Source: Ketobacter sp963922875
GTDB taxonomy: Bacteria > Pseudomonadota > Gammaproteobacteria > Pseudomonadales > Ketobacteraceae
NCBI GenBank assembly: GCA_963922875.1
Contig: CAWUJH010000001.1
Location: forward strand, 1-64,000
Reading direction: 5' to 3'
DNA length: 64,000 nucleotides
Within the stretch, counting starts at the first letter, position 1. Every line of letters starts with the position of its first letter. The translations under genes and the position numbers were made by a program. This document shows positions 16,180 through 25,535 of this stretch, in pieces. The notes beneath the pieces were generated by a model, which was not told the DNA's origin, searched no databases, and worked only from the letters and a program-made list of their open reading frames with translations.

Positions 16180-18042
16180 TTAGGCTGCGCTTTTTGCATC
16201 AAGCGATTGCGGACTGGTTACCACCAAACCTACCAGCAAAACTGTCAAGATAGGCCCCACAGAAGCCAATGCCAAGACGCCAAATCCGTCGATCACACCA
16301 GGAATATTGGCACCCACACCTAACCCCATGGCCAAAACCAAGGGTACGGTTATTGGCCCGGTAGTAACACCCGCACTGTCCCAGGCGATATTGACAAAGG
16401 TTTCATCGGAAATAATGGTCAATATCACCAGCAGTAAATAGGGTGGAATCAACAACAACGCCAGTGGAATATTAAACGCAATTTTACAAACCCCCATTCC
16501 AATACCAATAGCAACACCGGTAGCCACCGACTGCATCAGCAAGCGTTTGCGAAACGCCCCAACGGTAATTTTTTCAACGGTATCACCCAAGGCATTTAAT
16601 GCAGGTTCAGCCAGAGTGGCTCCATAACCCAGAAAAAAACCAAATAAAATAGCCACCATTTTCCCTACATTACTACTTTCGTAGAGAGGCCCTTCCACAC
16701 CTTCAACGCCCCAGGGTGTAATAGCCGTGAAGGTGGCTGGAATATTACTCCCCAGCTGAGTACCCAATGGCGTCAAACCCAAGAGTATGCCGCCTAGAAA
16801 CAAGCCCATACCTACTACGGCAAAACCCACACCGATTAAGATTTCATCGAGATTGCGTAGCGAGTCGCGCACAATTAGCTTTAATGAAATAAACAAAAAT
16901 AGACATAAGGGAACAATAGCTCGCAAGGCATCTTTGATTGCCGTCATCATGGTGCTGATAATACTGGTTTCCGGGTCCCAGGACTCACCCGCCACCACGC
17001 CCGATTCAAAGACCTTTTTCTTTTCCAGCACCACCGTCACATCGGCAAGATGGATACGACCGTCGACTAACTGCTTCTCACCACCTTGGAAATAAATTTC
17101 ATAGTCGTCATTCAATTTTGGATTTTTCAGGAATTTCTGGAAATCTTTCTCGGAAACATTCCCTTGCTCCGATTTTTTGGCTTTGGGTAACAGCGCTGTC
17201 ACTTCATTAATCACCGGCGCGCCCTGATAATTTTGTTCGCCGTAATAGTCTTTGGCGTAGTAATGAAAAAAGGCCAGGATCATCACCGCTAAAATAGGAA
17301 ACAACGATGCCAAGGTAACAATGCCAAAGCCAGCATGCTTGGTATCACCTTCTCCCACGATCCGGCATACACCAACCCCAAGCGCCAATACCAAAGGCAC
17401 CGTAACTGGGCCGGTAGTGACGGCACCACAGTCCCAGGCAAGCCCCAATACCGGTTGTAAAATGGGGTTGTAGTGGGCAAATAAGGTGACCGCCACCAAC
17501 AGTAAAATGCCAGGCACTATTAGGTATTTAAGAGACCAGCCATAAAAGAAACGTAATACACCTAATAAAACGGCAAACCCTACACCCACACCAACACAGG
17601 CCACCAGCTGAGCGGAAAAATCATTGAGTAAACTGTAGAGCAAGGGGGCGTCGCCAGGCTGGACTCCGGCACCCGCAGCCCGTAGTACGGCAATGGCTGG
17701 CTCCGCAAAGGTCGCACCGAAACCCAACAAAAAGGCAAACAACAAAATCAAAGGTAAAGTTGCATTGCGGGGCAAAACGGCTCCCAAGGTTTCACCTAAC
17801 GGCATTAAACCAATGCGCAAGCCTTCCATAAAAAACATCAGGCCAAAGACCACAATAGTCATACCAGCTGCAATCATGCTGGAATACACGATGGGAAGAC
17901 CCAAGACCACCACTTGAAAAAACAGCAGGTACGCGACGATGAACCAGATGGATTTCAGTTGCTCGAAAAACTTGTCTCGCATATAGGGCCATAGGATGGC
18001 CATAGTGCCAGAAAATCCAAGTTGTACTTTTTGGTTGTTCAT
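16180..18042 (-). CDS. DUF1538 family membrane transporter (internally duplicated)
   Basis: A 620-aa integral membrane protein with two homologous DUF1538 halves. Each half has a GxGATFAEPA / GYGATLAEPA motif and an AWDCGAVTTGPVTVPLVLALG / AWDSAGVTTGPITVPLVLAMG motif, so the fold is an internal duplication. A soluble stretch of about 90 residues separates the halves (about 260-350). From memory, a DUF1538 pair (UmpAB) in Halomonas was reported as a cation/proton antiporter; here both domains are in one chain. It is upstream of the PII-like gene, which probably regulates it. The ion specificity is unknown. Confidence 0.8.
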   Translation of the reverse strand: MNNQKVQLGFSGTMAILWPYMRDKFFEQLKSIWFIVAYLLFFQVVVLGLPIVYSSMIAAGMTIVVFGLMFFMEGLRIGLMPLGETLGAVLPRNATLPLILLFAFLLGFGATFAEPAIAVLRAAGAGVQPGDAPLLYSLLNDFSAQLVACVGVGVGFAVLLGVLRFFYGWSLKYLIVPGILLLVAVTLFAHYNPILQPVLGLAWDCGAVTTGPVTVPLVLALGVGVCRIVGEGDTKHAGFGIVTLASLFPILAVMILAFFHYYAKDYYGEQNYQGAPVINEVTALLPKAKKSEQGNVSEKDFQKFLKNPKLNDDYEIYFQGGEKQLVDGRIHLADVTVVLEKKKVFESGVVAGESWDPETSIISTMMTAIKDALRAIVPLCLFLFISLKLIVRDSLRNLDEILIGVGFAVVGMGLFLGGILLGLTPLGTQLGSNIPATFTAITPWGVEGVEGPLYESSNVGKMVAILFGFFLGYGATLAEPALNALGDTVEKITVGAFRKRLLMQSVATGVAIGIGMGVCKIAFNIPLALLLIPPYLLLVILTIISDETFVNIAWDSAGVTTGPITVPLVLAMGLGVGANIPGVIDGFGVLALASVGPILTVLLVGLVVTSPQSLDAKSAA

Positions 18043-18094
18043 TCTTTAGTTAGGCCCCCATCGAATTCGTTTTACTAGCGGATTTGCGCATCTT

Positions 18095-19771
18095 TTATAC
18101 TAAGACAGCGCCACTCTTAGATATGGTTTCCTGTCTTAAGTAATTGAGTGCCAACAAAAAATTATGAATGGAAGCGCGAAATTCCCGGTTTACATTCAAT
18201 AAAGTGGAAGTTTCTAGCTCATCGGCGCCTTGATGTAACCCCATTACAAAGAGTGCTTTTTCAATCTCCGCGTGGGATTCATGGTTACGAGCCTTTTGCG
18301 TAGAAATTTCCTCTCGCAAATAGCTCGCCTCGTGCTCACCAAATATTAGCAGCAAAATAACGGCCAGAGAACTTCGATGTAAGGCTACTTGCTGCTCATA
18401 GAAGGTTCGTAGCACTTGCTTTTCTGAGTGACGTAACATCACTAAATTTTCACGAATATCCTTTAGAGACTTTGCCGCGTACACGCCATGCCGAGCCGCA
18501 CTAAGATAGCCATGCAAGATTTTTACCTGCTCGGCGGTAATCTCTCCGGTCTGCACCAGGCCAGAAAACTCCAGAATTTCCCCTTCCAGCTGTTTAATCT
18601 CACCATAGCTTTCGAGATAGGGCTTATCTTTTTCCAGACTACCCCGAAGGCGGTTTGTCAGTTCGTCGTTCAACTTTAAGGAACTGGCGTCCAGTTTAAG
18701 ATTCCGCAACGTAAGCGCACAAACCCGAACCAACAAACATTCTACTTCTTTTCGTACCGCCACCAGCGCTTCTGGAACCATTGTCGTGGGCACGGAATTA
18801 ATATAAGTGCGAATGTCCGTGTCGCTAGCAAGGAAGCGACGCGCCAGAAACCGGGATAAAACACCGGTAAATGGTAGGATAAGCATAATGCCAATAAAAT
18901 TAAAACTGCTGTGAAACGCCACCAGACCCAGGAGCGGATCAGTCAATCCAAAGCCTTTCTCTACCAAAATCAACAGCCAGGGTAACAGGCTAAAGGCCAA
19001 GATTGCCGTAAATACATTAATCACTACGTGGGCCAAAGCCAGTTGCTTCTTAATAGCCGAACCACCAATACCACCCAGTATCATGGTGCTGGTGGTACCC
19101 AAATCAGCGCCCACCACTAGCGCCGCAGCTGAAGGTAGATCAACAATACCCGCATGCAATGCACTAAGGGTAATCATCATAGCGGCTGAACTGGACTGAA
19201 TAATGGCGGTAAACAGGATACCCACCAACAGATAGACCACCGCAGGATAACCCTGAAGCACCGCCATATCAAAGCGTTCAGCTAAGGTCTCCATACTGGT
19301 TTTCATGATATCCAAACCAAACAGAAGTAACCCAAGCCCAAGCAGCAATAATGCCCAGGCTTTAAGTTTATCCCGATCGTTAAACACTACCGTAATCAGG
19401 GCTCCAACGCCCATAGCCGGTACGGCCATGGCCGCTAGTGGCAGCTTGAAACCCAAAGTCGCCACTATCCACCCAGTGAACGTGGTTCCCAGGTTGGCAC
19501 CCAGCACCACACCAACGGCATTGCTCAGCGGCATAACTCCCGCCCCCACAAAGGCCATCATCATCAATCCCACCATAGAACTGCTTTGCACTACCATGGT
19601 GGTTATGGTACCCCCAATTAAGGAAGTCAGTGGATTAGCGGTGGATTTTCGCAAGAATGACTTGAAAGACTCGCTGCTTAACACTTTGAGCGCATCTTCC
19701 AATTGCTGCATCCCGTACAAAAACAGTCCCAGGCCACTAATAAAGGAAAATATTCCCCAGTAAACAGACAT
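18095..19771 (-). CDS. Na+/phosphate cotransporter with PhoU-like tail
   Basis: A 558-aa Na/Pi cotransporter of the NptA/YjbB type. Two inverted repeats carry the QSSS signatures (TTMVVQSSSMVG near residue 60 and TAIIQSSSAAMM near 190), and the C-terminal about 200 residues are helical and PhoU-like. It should move inorganic phosphate coupled to sodium at the inner membrane. ATG 19771 is preferred over the in-frame TTG at 19777 because of a GGGG box and a structured leader just upstream. It follows the kinase gene on the same strand, but a 136-base gap with its own leader suggests separate control. Confidence 0.88.
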   Translation of the reverse strand: MSVYWGIFSFISGLGLFLYGMQQLEDALKVLSSESFKSFLRKSTANPLTSLIGGTITTMVVQSSSMVGLMMMAFVGAGVMPLSNAVGVVLGANLGTTFTGWIVATLGFKLPLAAMAVPAMGVGALITVVFNDRDKLKAWALLLLGLGLLLFGLDIMKTSMETLAERFDMAVLQGYPAVVYLLVGILFTAIIQSSSAAMMITLSALHAGIVDLPSAAALVVGADLGTTSTMILGGIGGSAIKKQLALAHVVINVFTAILAFSLLPWLLILVEKGFGLTDPLLGLVAFHSSFNFIGIMLILPFTGVLSRFLARRFLASDTDIRTYINSVPTTMVPEALVAVRKEVECLLVRVCALTLRNLKLDASSLKLNDELTNRLRGSLEKDKPYLESYGEIKQLEGEILEFSGLVQTGEITAEQVKILHGYLSAARHGVYAAKSLKDIRENLVMLRHSEKQVLRTFYEQQVALHRSSLAVILLLIFGEHEASYLREEISTQKARNHESHAEIEKALFVMGLHQGADELETSTLLNVNREFRASIHNFLLALNYLRQETISKSGAVLV

Positions 19772-19779
19772 GCTCAAAC

Positions 19780-19826
19780 CCCATAAACCAATAACAACAG
19801 AGGCGAATGCTCGCCTGCTTTATGGG
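19780..19826 (-). promoter_or_regulatory. Structured leader before Na/Pi gene
   Basis: On the minus strand CCCATAAA (19826-19819) pairs exactly with TTTATGGG (19787-19780), enclosing a perfect 6-bp hairpin AGGCGA-GCAT-TCGCCT (19816-19801). The 3' outer arm includes part of the GGGG ribosome-binding site before ATG 19771, so folding could hide it. The structure is visible in the sequence; a regulatory role is inference. Confidence 0.4.
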
Positions 19827-19907
19827 CTGGGTCAAATTCAAATTTCTATTTCAATGAAATTAACAGTTATGGGTATTCAGCTTAATGATATTAAGAGGGC
19901 ACGTAGA

Positions 19908-21284
19908 CTACGCAGTTTGAAACTCAACTCGAATTGATAAACCGCCAAATTTTTCACTACGCCCCAGGATCAACTTTAACTGGGACAAATCAGCCGTACG
20001 CTTAACAATGGCTAGTCCTAACCCAGTACCCTGAACCCCAGGGTTTGGTAAGCGGTAAAAGGGACCCAAAATATTAGTTAATTCTGACTCAGCGACACCA
20101 GGACCACTATCTTCAATGCAAACGGTTACTTTAGAGCCGGCATGATAGACTCCCACATGGACCTCGCCTCCAGTAGGGGTATACTTTATGGCATTTTCGA
20201 TCAGATTATTAAGCAGTAATGGCAGCAATTGCGGTATTGCTAAAACGGGAAGGTAATCTTCATCAGAATCCAAACCAATCTGAAGATTTTTATCGTCCAC
20301 TAAGGGGTATAAATCAGCAATAGAGGTTCTGATTACCGGCAACAAATCTATAGCCGATAATTCATAACCCGTTTGTTGCTGTTCCAGTTTGTTAAGGGTC
20401 AGCAATTGCTCCATTAATTGACTCGTGCGATCAATGCCCTTATCCAAATCCTCAAGATGCGTAAGTCGTTCCTGCTCATCACTGGCTTTTAGCGCATTTT
20501 GAATATTGATCTTTAGAACAGAGATCGGAGTACGCATTTCGTGAGAGGCAATAGCAACAAAACGACGTTCATGCTCAATGGACTGCTGCACACGGGCAAA
20601 TAAATGATTTAATGAGCCAATCACTGACTCGATCTCTCGGGGTACACCTTTCATATCGATATTGGTGAGATTGTCTTTTCCCCGCTGGCGTATCTTTGCG
20701 TCTAACACCAAGATTGGTTTCAAGCCTCGCCGTGAAATCCAAATAATAAGAAAAACGCTAACTGGCAGAATACATAACAAGGGCAAGAGATAACTCATCA
20801 CAATCTCTTGGGTAATTTCTTGTCGAACATCCACTCGCTCACCGGTGGTGTAATAGAGATCGCCCACTTGCAATGTAAACAGATACCACAAATAACCATC
20901 GGAGCGTAGCTCGGAAAAACCCAAGGGTGGACGTTCCGTTAACTTTAAATCTGAACGTTCTGATTCGAACAGCACCTCATGATTACGGCGAATCTGGAAT
21001 GTCACCTTGCGTTCATAGCGGTGACCAAATTGAGTACGCTCATCACCTTCTGAAACCTGCTGATCGAATTGCTCATGAGCTTTTTCACTGTCACTTAAAT
21101 TTTCAGTGACATTTGCAATTCGCATTGAAGCCTCAAGCAAACGGGTGGCTTGCACTAACTCAGCATCAAAGAGTTCATCCACCTCGTGACGTGACTCGTA
21201 ATAACTAATAATGATGGCCAACGCAAAAACACTAACTAATACTGAAGTCAGTGCAACAATTAAGTAATTACGGATAGAACGCAT
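19908..21284 (-). CDS. Sensor histidine kinase (QseC/PmrB-like)
   Basis: A 458-aa membrane histidine kinase: TM near the N-terminus (about 7-28), periplasmic sensor to about 165, second TM (about 166-186), HAMP, HisKA with the phospho-acceptor in IASHEMRTPISVL, and an HATPase with NNLIENAIKYT (N-box), CIEDSGPGV (G1) and GTGLGLAIV (G2). The start ATG overlaps the response-regulator stop by one base (TAATG), showing a pair in one operon. It is the last gene of a seven-gene unit with a lipid-like biosynthetic set and probably senses an envelope or product signal. Confidence 0.93.
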   Translation of the reverse strand: MRSIRNYLIVALTSVLVSVFALAIIISYYESRHEVDELFDAELVQATRLLEASMRIANVTENLSDSEKAHEQFDQQVSEGDERTQFGHRYERKVTFQIRRNHEVLFESERSDLKLTERPPLGFSELRSDGYLWYLFTLQVGDLYYTTGERVDVRQEITQEIVMSYLLPLLCILPVSVFLIIWISRRGLKPILVLDAKIRQRGKDNLTNIDMKGVPREIESVIGSLNHLFARVQQSIEHERRFVAIASHEMRTPISVLKINIQNALKASDEQERLTHLEDLDKGIDRTSQLMEQLLTLNKLEQQQTGYELSAIDLLPVIRTSIADLYPLVDDKNLQIGLDSDEDYLPVLAIPQLLPLLLNNLIENAIKYTPTGGEVHVGVYHAGSKVTVCIEDSGPGVAESELTNILGPFYRLPNPGVQGTGLGLAIVKRTADLSQLKLILGRSEKFGGLSIRVEFQTA

Positions 21285-21943
21285 TATTCTTTCTCAACCA
21301 AATAACCAACACCTCTAACTGTGCGCACTAAATCATTGAAGAATTTTTTTCGTAGATGATGAATATGAACTTCTATGGCATTACTCGCCACATCCTGGCC
21401 TAACTCATAAACGGCAGACTCCAGCTGATCCCTAGTTAAAACTCGCCCGGTATTGCTGATCAGTTCCTGAAGCAAGACAAACTCTCTGCGCGGTAACGGT
21501 ACCACCGTACCTTGATACTCCACTTTCATTGCATCGGGATACAAGACGATATCTTTATATTTAATGAGGTTTTCCGTACGGCCACCATGGCGTCGCAACA
21601 AGGCTCTCACACGGGCCAGCAGTTCATCTAAATCAAAGGGCTTAGTGATATAGTCGTCGGCTCCAGAATCCAGCCCTCCGACTCTGTCTCCAATACTGTC
21701 TCTGGCGGTTAGGATAATAACCGGCGTCGACGCACCCTGTTTCCTTAATATTTGCAATACATCAACGCCATCCATGTCTGGCAAACCCAGGTCCAGTAAT
21801 ATCAGGTTATATTCTTCCTGCTCCAGACAATGAATGGCACTTTGACCACTTGACATCCAATCCACGGAATAGCCTTCTTTTTTCAAGCCACTCAGTACGG
21901 CCCTTCCTAGCATGGCGTCATCTTCCACCAAAAGTAATCGCAT
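21284..21943 (-). CDS. OmpR-family response regulator (QseB/PmrA-like)
   Basis: A 219-aa regulator with a receiver domain (acidic pocket E7/D8/D9, phospho-acceptor D51 in LLLDLGLPDMDG, T79, K101) and a C-terminal winged helix (about 125-215; HIHHLRKK recognition region). It lies 12 bases after the TPR gene and overlaps the kinase by one base. The subfamily normally binds CTTAA-type direct repeats, and four such half-sites at 11-bp spacing lie upstream of the first gene of the same operon (26239-26277). Autoregulation of the whole unit is the natural reading, but still inference. Confidence 0.93.
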   Translation of the reverse strand: MRLLLVEDDAMLGRAVLSGLKKEGYSVDWMSSGQSAIHCLEQEEYNLILLDLGLPDMDGVDVLQILRKQGASTPVIILTARDSIGDRVGGLDSGADDYITKPFDLDELLARVRALLRRHGGRTENLIKYKDIVLYPDAMKVEYQGTVVPLPRREFVLLQELISNTGRVLTRDQLESAVYELGQDVASNAIEVHIHHLRKKFFNDLVRTVRGVGYLVEKE

Positions 21944-21955
21944 AGTATTCGCTTA

Positions 21956-22600
21956 TTAATGAAGTTTTTTGTTAACCTCGGCCAATTTGACCTGAATTTC
22001 CTGGCGTCTCCCAGCGTCAGCCTTGGGCCGGTCTACACGAACGGGCGCTTGCATTGCTTTCTCGAAGTATACTTTAGCTTTGTCATACTTACCTTCATCA
22101 AGCCAGAAATCCGCCATAAAATAATTGCTGTCAATGCCATCAGGATTAATCTTTATGGCTTGCTCCAACAATTCACGGGCTTTTTTATCATTACCGAACG
22201 CTAACGGCCACCCTGGCACTTGATAATATAAAGATCCCAAGGAAGTGTAGGCAGATCCAGATAACGCCGCAGGATCAATCTCTAACGCTTGTTCAAACAG
22301 CGCCTTGGCATCTTTAACCAAACCTAAGGCCCCCATACCACCACGAGCACCGGCCCAGGTGGACATCACTATACCTTTCCAAATCAGCGGCTCTGCCCGT
22401 TCTGGATATTGTGCTATCAAATTATCCATACTGATGGCTAAAGCTTCAAAAGCTTGCTCGCGTTGCTTCTCAGGTAGTTCGTAATTAATTTCGGCCCAAC
22501 GTTCCTGCGCTGGCAGCAATTCAGTTTTCAAATCTGCCGCAGCCATTGAAGGATCGGCCAGCAACAAACAGAAAATCATAATGGAAGTTAAAGATTTCAT
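21956..22600 (-). CDS. Exported TPR-repeat protein
   Basis: A 214-aa protein with a signal peptide (MIFCLLLADPSMAAA) and TPR-like helical hairpins: AKALFEQALEIDP (about 97-109), ARELLEQAIKINPDG (about 135-149) and KAKVYFEKAM (about 169-178). It should act in the periplasm as a scaffold or adaptor. It starts two bases after the SDR stop and ends 12 bases before the response-regulator start, so it is firmly inside the operon. Close positioning with the two-component pair suggests it may interact with the sensor domain of the kinase or with product export; unproven. Confidence 0.85.
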   Translation of the reverse strand: MKSLTSIMIFCLLLADPSMAAADLKTELLPAQERWAEINYELPEKQREQAFEALAISMDNLIAQYPERAEPLIWKGIVMSTWAGARGGMGALGLVKDAKALFEQALEIDPAALSGSAYTSLGSLYYQVPGWPLAFGNDKKARELLEQAIKINPDGIDSNYFMADFWLDEGKYDKAKVYFEKAMQAPVRVDRPKADAGRRQEIQVKLAEVNKKLH

Positions 22601-22602
22601 TG

Positions 22603-23394
22603 CTACACACCTCGTTTCAGAAATTCATTAATGATCGGTAGTTGCTTTATCAGTGCTTTATCCACCACCGAGGACAAAGCAGCATTCAAGAAGACAAAGA
22701 ACTTTTCCGGCCAGCCGATAAACAAACTCTTTTTATCATTAAGGATCGCCCTAATAATGGTTTGCGCGACTTTTTCCGGATTGTCCATCGCATTGCCCAG
22801 ACGTTTATTGAGCGCTACGACCTCGGGCTCATTCATACTGGTCAAGGTGGCTCTTGGTGCCATGTAAAATACTTTCACTCGGCTATTGGCTAATTCCCGC
22901 CGCAGACTTTCTGTATAGCCACGCAAGCCAAATTTAGTGGCGCAATAAACAGAGAACCCAGGATAACCAATACTGCCGAAAGTAGACCCCACCACCACGA
23001 CTGCGGCTTCATCTCGCTGGCGTAAATTAGGTAAAAGTTTCTGGGTCAGCAATATCGGCCCACTTAGATTTACTGCTAACAAACGCTGAGAATCCGTCAC
23101 GGATATCTCGTCACAGGCACTAAAACTATTCATACCCGCGCAATGAAAGACAATATCAATATCAAAATGCTGTTGGATAATCGTATCTATCTGCTGTTCT
23201 AACTGAGCGCTGAGAAAATCCAATACGGCAACATCCATATTGTCACGCTGCTGGTCACTGAACTCAGACAAATCAGGTGTTTGACGGCTGGTTAAAATGA
23301 CCCTTGCCCCCTGCTCCAGCAATGCCTGACAAATTAGTTGACCTATGCCACCCGTAGCACCGGTGAGTAGGATTTTCTTATTACGCAGCCGCAT
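22603..23394 (-). CDS. Short-chain dehydrogenase/reductase (lipid-type)
   Basis: A 263-aa classical SDR: GATGGIGQ cofactor motif (about residues 12-19), NAG-like CAGMNS, catalytic Ser in VVGSTFG and YCATK (YxxxK, Y about 154). ATG 23394 is preferred to the earlier in-frame ATG 23403 because an AGGG box lies eight bases upstream. The gene overlaps the heme-oxygenase-like gene by 14 bases. The C-terminus has a hydrophobic stretch (FFVFLNAALSSVVDKAL) that would suit a membrane-associated acyl substrate. Most likely it reduces or oxidises the product of the upstream ligase and oxidase. Confidence 0.9.
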   Translation of the reverse strand: MRLRNKKILLTGATGGIGQLICQALLEQGARVILTSRQTPDLSEFSDQQRDNMDVAVLDFLSAQLEQQIDTIIQQHFDIDIVFHCAGMNSFSACDEISVTDSQRLLAVNLSGPILLTQKLLPNLRQRDEAAVVVVGSTFGSIGYPGFSVYCATKFGLRGYTESLRRELANSRVKVFYMAPRATLTSMNEPEVVALNKRLGNAMDNPEKVAQTIIRAILNDKKSLFIGWPEKFFVFLNAALSSVVDKALIKQLPIINEFLKRGV

Positions 23395-24070
23395 GATTAG
23401 CACCCTTTACCGCTGTTTGATCCAATAACGGAATGCTATAGAGCATATCGCCATAGAGTTTGTAGACCATATTGGCTGAATCGATAATGGCAGCCTGGTC
23501 CTTGGGATCTGTTACTTTATCCATCAGATTGTGGAAGAACTCAAAGTGATCAAGATCCAGTTCGCCATGGGAATATAAATAGCTGAAGGCCTGGTCGGGA
23601 AGATTCAACGTTTTTTGAACCACTTTCCCCATTTGAATGGCCAGCTTTACACTGGTGCCTTCTAACACCTGCACCATCCCAAAAAACCCCATGGCATTAC
23701 CTCGGTGAATCTGGTCATAGAGATAGGCAACCATTAGCTCAATGGCGGTACAAGGTTGCCCATTACGGGTCTTCTCTTTATCAAAACCACAAGCTGCAAT
23801 ATCATTAAGAATCCATTCCTGATGACCATATTCATCTTCAATATATTCTGCGATTGCCGCTCTCACCCATTCTTTTTCCTGTGCCAGTTTTCCACCACAG
23901 GCCATCAATAAGGGAACCGTATGTTTTACATGGTGATAGGCTTGCTCCAGAAAGTAGTGATAGCTGTCCAGATCAAAACGGCCTTCCATAACCGCGTTAA
24001 TAACGGGGGCCTGAAATAGACGACTACGAGTATCTTCCGTGCGTTCTTGTAATGTTTCAAAAAATGACAT
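23381..24070 (-). CDS. Heme-oxygenase-like diiron oxidase (TenA/PqqC/UndA-like)
   Basis: A 229-aa all-helical protein of the heme-oxygenase-like superfamily. Candidate iron ligands are E80 and H83 (EDEYGHQ), E137 (VLEGTS), and H168, D172/D174 and H175 (SHGELDLDH), the pattern of heme-oxygenase-like diiron oxidases such as UndA and CADD rather than that of thiaminase TenA. ATG 24070 has a clear GGAG box; the longer ORF beginning at 24136 reads into the ligase gene. It sits between an AMP-ligase and an SDR, so an activated acyl or amino-acid group is the probable substrate. What it does to it (C-C cleavage, N-oxygenation, desaturation) cannot be told. Confidence 0.82.
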   Translation of the reverse strand: MSFFETLQERTEDTRSRLFQAPVINAVMEGRFDLDSYHYFLEQAYHHVKHTVPLLMACGGKLAQEKEWVRAAIAEYIEDEYGHQEWILNDIAACGFDKEKTRNGQPCTAIELMVAYLYDQIHRGNAMGFFGMVQVLEGTSVKLAIQMGKVVQKTLNLPDQAFSYLYSHGELDLDHFEFFHNLMDKVTDPKDQAAIIDSANMVYKLYGDMLYSIPLLDQTAVKGANHAAA

Positions 24071-25535
24071 GTGATTTCTCCAGATTAAGTTGCAGCGCAT
24101 ACGCCTGTTCGATAGCTTCTCTTCTAATCCGACCATTGGCGGTTAGCTGCCCATTGCGTAGCGAGAACGGTGTAGTGGTGGGTATAAGTTGATGAATTTT
24201 GGCGTAATCAGGTAGCCGTTGGTTAACGCTGGCAACGGCTTCTTGCAATTGCTGCCAGGTAAATCCGGAGCGAGGAGTTAGAACGGCGGCTAGCCGTTCC
24301 ATGGCTTCGCCAAATACGGCCGCCTGACCAATAGCGAGTTGGGTTGCCAGTTCTGCCTCAACCCATTCGGGGTTCACATTGCGCCCATAGGCCGTAATTA
24401 CTATATTTTTCTTGCGACCGGACACATAAAGATACCCATCGCTATCAACAGAACCCATATCTCCAGTTTGGATCCACGTTTCAGACTGAGGATCTCGCAC
24501 CAGAATTTCGCCATTCTCAATGGTTAATTCAACATGGGGTAAAGGTTTACCCACTGAGCCAATTTTTCGTTGGCCCGGCAGATTCAAGCTAACCACAGAA
24601 CAGCATTCTGAGAGCCCATACCCTTCATATACGGGAAGCCCAATCGCTTCTGCTCGCTCCAACAGTTGCGGCGCTACCTTGCCACCACCCACTGCAATAA
24701 ATTTAAAAGTAGCTGGCAAAGGCAAGCCTTTTTCGGCTGCCATCGTTAGTGCAAACAGCAGTTGCGGAACCAATATCATGGCCTCTGGCTTTACCAGCAA
24801 CAGCTGCTGGAGAAACTGGGCAATATTAAATTCGCTTACGCCCACAAATCCTAGAGCCGATAAACTACGGCAATGTACGGTCACTCCGGAATAAAGCGCG
24901 GCATAAACCCCTGCCACGTTTTCTAACAACGTGGATAAGGGCAGCACACAAAGACTGCTTCCAATCGCCAAAGACTGCAATTGCTGAGCAATGGTATAAG
25001 CCGTTACCTCTAAGGTATTCAAGGATAAATGAACACCTTTTGGCGATCCCGTACTGCCTGATGTAAAGGTTACTTTTTCGTAGGAAGTTATCGCGGCGGA
25101 TTCCGTAGAATCGACCACACAATGGCAAGCTAAGCAACCAAGATTCACTTCGGCGGACATTAGGGAAATGATTGAAACCTTAGAATCAGGCTGGTGTTGT
25201 TTTTTGAAGCGTTCCACTTCGCTATATTCACCAATAACCCATTGAATATTCGCTGTGATCAACAGGTGTCTTATTTGGTCTGACGAAAAGAATGTAGGTA
25301 CCGGTACCACTTTCACCGGCAGCTCCAATAAAGCAAGATCCGCGATAACCCAAGCCAGACTGTTGTCTCCCACAACCGCCACAGTGGTTCCTGCTAAGGG
25401 CTGCAAACTTGAGACCAGCTGATCCAGACAAGAGTCCAATAATGCCGCATCGAATTGGCGATGAGCGTCGGCTAATAGAATGCGCTCCGGTGTTTGCCGG
25501 GCCCAATGACGCAGTTGGTTACGCAGACTGTGCAT
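24057..25535 (-). CDS. AMP-dependent acyl/aryl ligase
   Basis: A 492-aa ANL-superfamily adenylating enzyme: P-loop TFTSGSTGSPKG (about 155-166), the A5 region YEGYGLSECC, the hinge region YVSGRKKNIVITAYGRNV, and a C-terminal subdomain. The A10 motif, usually ending in a catalytic Lys (xxGKxxR), reads TANGRIRR, so the lysine position may be Arg. It overlaps the T_hemolysin gene by 17 bases and the oxidase gene by 14, which shows translational coupling. It probably activates a fatty or aryl acid for transfer; no carrier protein is encoded nearby, so CoA or direct transfer to an amine is more likely. Confidence 0.88.
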   Translation of the reverse strand: MHSLRNQLRHWARQTPERILLADAHRQFDAALLDSCLDQLVSSLQPLAGTTVAVVGDNSLAWVIADLALLELPVKVVPVPTFFSSDQIRHLLITANIQWVIGEYSEVERFKKQHQPDSKVSIISLMSAEVNLGCLACHCVVDSTESAAITSYEKVTFTSGSTGSPKGVHLSLNTLEVTAYTIAQQLQSLAIGSSLCVLPLSTLLENVAGVYAALYSGVTVHCRSLSALGFVGVSEFNIAQFLQQLLLVKPEAMILVPQLLFALTMAAEKGLPLPATFKFIAVGGGKVAPQLLERAEAIGLPVYEGYGLSECCSVVSLNLPGQRKIGSVGKPLPHVELTIENGEILVRDPQSETWIQTGDMGSVDSDGYLYVSGRKKNIVITAYGRNVNPEWVEAELATQLAIGQAAVFGEAMERLAAVLTPRSGFTWQQLQEAVASVNQRLPDYAKIHQLIPTTTPFSLRNGQLTANGRIRREAIEQAYALQLNLEKSHVIF

